Positions 61,612-64,000 of a stretch of 64,000 bases of DNA are shown here, one piece after another. The translations under genes and the position numbers were made by a program. The first letter of the stretch is position 1. The number at the start of each line of letters is the position of its first letter. The stretch covers positions 124,001 through 188,000 of the forward strand of contig NZ_JASJNC010000003.1 of NCBI RefSeq assembly GCF_030065545.1, read 5' to 3'. The stretch comes from Marinicella marina. Its GTDB lineage: Bacteria > Pseudomonadota > Gammaproteobacteria > Xanthomonadales > Marinicellaceae. The notes under the pieces were generated by a model that saw only the letters and a list, made by a program, of their open reading frames with translations, ran no database searches and was not told the origin of the DNA.

Positions 61612-62934
61612 ATGCGACTGATTTTTATCTTTTTTCTGCTGATGACGTTCTCTGCTTGTCAAAAACAAACAGTAAAACCAGAGCCCGTATCAACTCCGAC
61701 GCCATTGGCTACTGAGGATTTGATTTTGGGTATCGAGCGATGTCAGAAAGATGAGGGATGTTTACAGCATCTTAACCAATATTTCTCAGATTTAGCCAGA
61801 CAATCAAAAATTGAACAAGAACTGACTGATGATTTACCGCCTGAGGCCAACGAAAGTAACAATACAGACCCATTAGCTGTAAAGCAACCAAACAATGAAA
61901 ATCTGGAGATCATCACCGATCAACCGAATATTGATTTGAACATCCCACTTTTAAATAACACCAAAGTTCAAGCGGCATTGAATGAATGGCTGACATGGAA
62001 AAGACCCAAGTTAATTGAAACATGGCAAAACTATCAGTTCTTAAAAAACAAAATTTGGCCACCATTTGCAGACAAAAAAATCCCTGAATCCCTGTTATTA
62101 GCTATCATTACCCAAGAAAGTGGAGGCCGGGTACACTCCATGTCCTCTGCTGGTGCCAGCGGCTTGTTTCAATTCATGCCTGCCACCGCCAAACGTTTTG
62201 GTGTGATTGGTACCATCGGTGATTATGATGCACGCTATCATCCTGAGACGGCCGCCGTAGGGGCAGCGAAATACATCCAAGAACAGCAAGGCAAATACGG
62301 TAATGACTATGCCAAAATATTGGCCGCTTATAACGCTGGTGAAAACAGATTCAGACGATTGAATAAAAAACACAACAACCAATCCATTTGGGACAGCCAG
62401 TTTTTTTATGATCTGCCCTCTGAAACCCAACACTACATTGGTACTGTTTTATCTGCCATGTTAATTTATGAAAACCCTGAAGCATTTAATGTGGTATTGA
62501 ATAAAAGCGATGGATCAACTGCATTAGTTCGTGTCAATTCTGACACCTCTTTGAGTGAATTAGCGGTATGTTTTGGCCAGTTTAACAACGAAATGGGCTG
62601 GTATCGAATCTTGAGAAACTTGAACGCATCGGTGAAAGCCAAAAGGGTCATCAAACAGAACGCCGTGGTGGTTATTCCGGCTGAATTAAAATCTGTATAC
62701 GACAACAAATGTAACAACTCTGATTTGATGAAACTGGCTAAAACCATCCACGACGCGGACTTCCCAGATCGGCCTGCTTTCACCTGGTACAAAATCAGAA
62801 AAGGTGATTCATTAAGCACCATCAGTCGCAAGTTCAGGTGCTCAACCAGAAAAGAAATCGCTCAATTGAATAACATCAAAGGACCCAGATACCTGATCAA
62901 TGCAGGTAAAAAACTGAAAGTTCCCAGATGCTAA
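61612..62934 (+). CDS. Lytic murein transglycosylase lipoprotein with LysM
   Basis: The 440-residue lipoprotein has lipobox FSAC (Cys16). A linker of about 100 residues precedes a SLT domain with catalytic Glu169 in IITQESGGRV and the GLFQFMPATAKRFG motif. It has a second family segment (YAKILAAYNAGENRFRR) and a C-terminal LysM (YKIRKGDSLSTISRKF, about 393-438). A weaker LysM-like region lies at about 300-360. It cleaves peptidoglycan to 1,6-anhydro products. The layout is like MltD, though the active-site box is closer to Slt/MltC. Its stop overlaps the next gene by seven bases. Confidence 0.92.
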   Translation: MRLIFIFFLLMTFSACQKQTVKPEPVSTPTPLATEDLILGIERCQKDEGCLQHLNQYFSDLARQSKIEQELTDDLPPEANESNNTDPLAVKQPNNENLEIITDQPNIDLNIPLLNNTKVQAALNEWLTWKRPKLIETWQNYQFLKNKIWPPFADKKIPESLLLAIITQESGGRVHSMSSAGASGLFQFMPATAKRFGVIGTIGDYDARYHPETAAVGAAKYIQEQQGKYGNDYAKILAAYNAGENRFRRLNKKHNNQSIWDSQFFYDLPSETQHYIGTVLSAMLIYENPEAFNVVLNKSDGSTALVRVNSDTSLSELAVCFGQFNNEMGWYRILRNLNASVKAKRVIKQNAVVVIPAELKSVYDNKCNNSDLMKLAKTIHDADFPDRPAFTWYKIRKGDSLSTISRKFRCSTRKEIAQLNNIKGPRYLINAGKKLKVPRC

Positions 62935-64000
62935 AACAGGCTTCAGAAAAACATGTTTTTCTGAGCTGCTTCACCATCCTCAGCCTGTTTCAAGTGGTCT
63001 TGGCTGCCAGCAGCGAATTGTTTGTTGATGAGGCATTTTATTGGTTAGAGGGACAACACCTGGCTTGGTCCTACAGCGAGGTTCCCGGCTTCTTGCCCTG
63101 GACATTGGCGCTGAACGAATGGCTACTGCCTCATCATCCGTTTTGGTTGAGGTTACCTGGCCTGTTGGCCCTTTTCAGCGTGCCCTGGCTGGGCATGATC
63201 CTGGCCAAACAAATTTCCACAAACCATCAAAAACCATGGTCTACGGGCATGTTATTACTGGCTTTGCCATTACTGGGCATCAGCGGCACCCTGGCTGTGG
63301 CCGATATTTGGATGGTGTTTTTTTCCCTGCTGTCACTGCTGATTTGGCACAGGGCTTGCCAAAACCAAAAGCCTATTTATTTTTTACTGCTGGGTTTGGT
63401 CTTGGCCGTTGGCATCAATACCCACCTCAGGTTTTGGTTGATAGTAATGATCAGTTGTTTGGTGATATTTTGGGTTTACAGAACTGATAAAGAAAGTATC
63501 TTTGCACTGTTGAAACTGACTTTTCCCGTCATGTTATTGGGTTTTTTCCCCATCCTTATATTTAACCTCTCTCAAGACTTTCCATTGTTGGCATTTCAGC
63601 TGAAAGATCGACACCCTTGGGCATTTCAAGCCAGTCATTTTAAATTCTTTGTGCTGCAAATCATCATCACCACACCATTGGTGTTTTGGTTGTGCTTGAG
63701 AACCGCGGCTCTACTCAGTAGCAAATTTGGCAAGCTTGATAGGCCAGTCCGTGTTTTGGCTCTGATTGCATCAGTACACTGGTTGGTCTATGCCATTTTG
63801 GGTTTTTACTCAGACAGCCTCCGTTTGAATTTACACTGGACGCTCATTTCATACGTGCTGTTATTGATAGTTGCCTCCACTCAATTAGGCCAACATAACC
63901 AAAAAATATTCCGCTGGGGAGTCATCACTGGAACAGCCGCTCATTTGGGTTTACTTACCACCCTTATTTATTGGCAAAACTTACAAGACCCAAAATCCCA
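62928..64000 (+). CDS. ArnT/PMT-type (GT39-like) membrane glycosyltransferase, 3'-truncated by window edge
   Basis: The ATG at 62928 opens a frame of at least 357 codons that runs off the right edge. The first membrane segment is followed by the hallmark VDEAFYW (33-39), as in PMT_2/ArnT enzymes that take sugars from polyprenyl phosphate in the periplasm. At least seven further hydrophobic helices follow, e.g. PVMLLGFFPILIFNLSQ and FFVLQIIITTPLVFWLCL. It overlaps the lytic transglycosylase stop by seven bases. It could work on the same surface glycan as the sulfotransferase cluster 8 kb away, which is speculation. Confidence 0.85.
   Translation, partial: MLKQASEKHVFLSCFTILSLFQVVLAASSELFVDEAFYWLEGQHLAWSYSEVPGFLPWTLALNEWLLPHHPFWLRLPGLLALFSVPWLGMILAKQISTNHQKPWSTGMLLLALPLLGISGTLAVADIWMVFFSLLSLLIWHRACQNQKPIYFLLLGLVLAVGINTHLRFWLIVMISCLVIFWVYRTDKESIFALLKLTFPVMLLGFFPILIFNLSQDFPLLAFQLKDRHPWAFQASHFKFFVLQIIITTPLVFWLCLRTAALLSSKFGKLDRPVRVLALIASVHWLVYAILGFYSDSLRLNLHWTLISYVLLLIVASTQLGQHNQKIFRWGVITGTAAHLGLLTTLIYWQNLQDPKS

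Noticed and set aside
63041-63487. 148-codon open frame on the plus strand
   Set aside because: It lies in another frame of the ArnT-type gene (62928 onward), whose hydrophobic segments and DEAFYW motif are convincing.
1-64000. CRISPR arrays, insertion sequences, prophage, integron, restriction or toxin-antitoxin genes
   Set aside because: No spaced direct repeats, transposase, integrase, methylase-restriction pair or toxin-like small gene pair was seen on either strand.

Overview
The window is a gene-dense stretch of a low-to-mid-GC (roughly low 40s percent, by eye) gammaproteobacterial chromosome. Several traits point to the Xanthomonadales/Lysobacterales neighbourhood, and a Marinicella-like organism is a reasonable guess. 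These are a fused aspartate kinase/diaminopimelate decarboxylase, a MetX/CysX-type acyltransferase like those of Xanthomonas and Lysobacter, an XrtH-type exosortase, DUF3379 beside an ECF sigma factor, and secreted proteins with calcium-binding or Ig-like repeats. Taxonomy is inferred from family resemblance only. No phage, insertion sequence, integrase or CRISPR array is visible.

Region 1 (1-11420): the N-terminal part of tex, an MBL-fold hydrolase, a DUF502 membrane protein, a secreted HEAT-repeat protein, the translation throttle ettA with a clear terminator, a large secreted metalloprotease with calcium-binding repeats, and oligopeptidase B. Region 2 (11590-21141) is a regulatory cluster. 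It holds an ECF sigma factor with its DUF3379 partner, an OmpA protein with Ig-like repeats coupled to an HPt protein, exosortase H, a candidate small RNA, an OmpR-type two-component system, an ankyrin protein, and a second sigma factor with a putative membrane anti-sigma.

Region 3 (21162-30356): prmC, an Mpo1-like protein, a peptide-type ABC importer operon without local ATPases, a GntR/YtrA-regulated ABC export operon, and metX. Region 4 (30344-37637) is the conserved lolB-ispE-tRNA-Gln-prs-rplY-pth block on the minus strand, then an outer-membrane-like protein preceded by a perfect CRP-type site, and a Lon-family protease. Region 5 (37753-48480): the lysine-pathway fusion, an FG-GAP/UnbV protein, a MipA/OmpV porin-like protein, glnD-map, and hemB-aroE.

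Region 6 (48467-64000) is the most accessory-looking. A tight minus-strand operon encodes a sulfotransferase, an ABC-exporter-like membrane protein with no ATPase motifs, a GT4 glycosyltransferase, two more sulfotransferases and nth. It is divergent from an FkbM methyltransferase and a second UnbV-type secreted protein. A metallophosphoesterase, pilU, a TerB-like protein, a lytic transglycosylase lipoprotein and the start of a GT39/ArnT-type glycosyltransferase follow. I read the sulfotransferase/glycosyltransferase operon as a candidate undescribed surface-glycan system. The ankyrin/sigma/membrane-protein set and the candidate small RNA before the two-component system are the next most interesting items.
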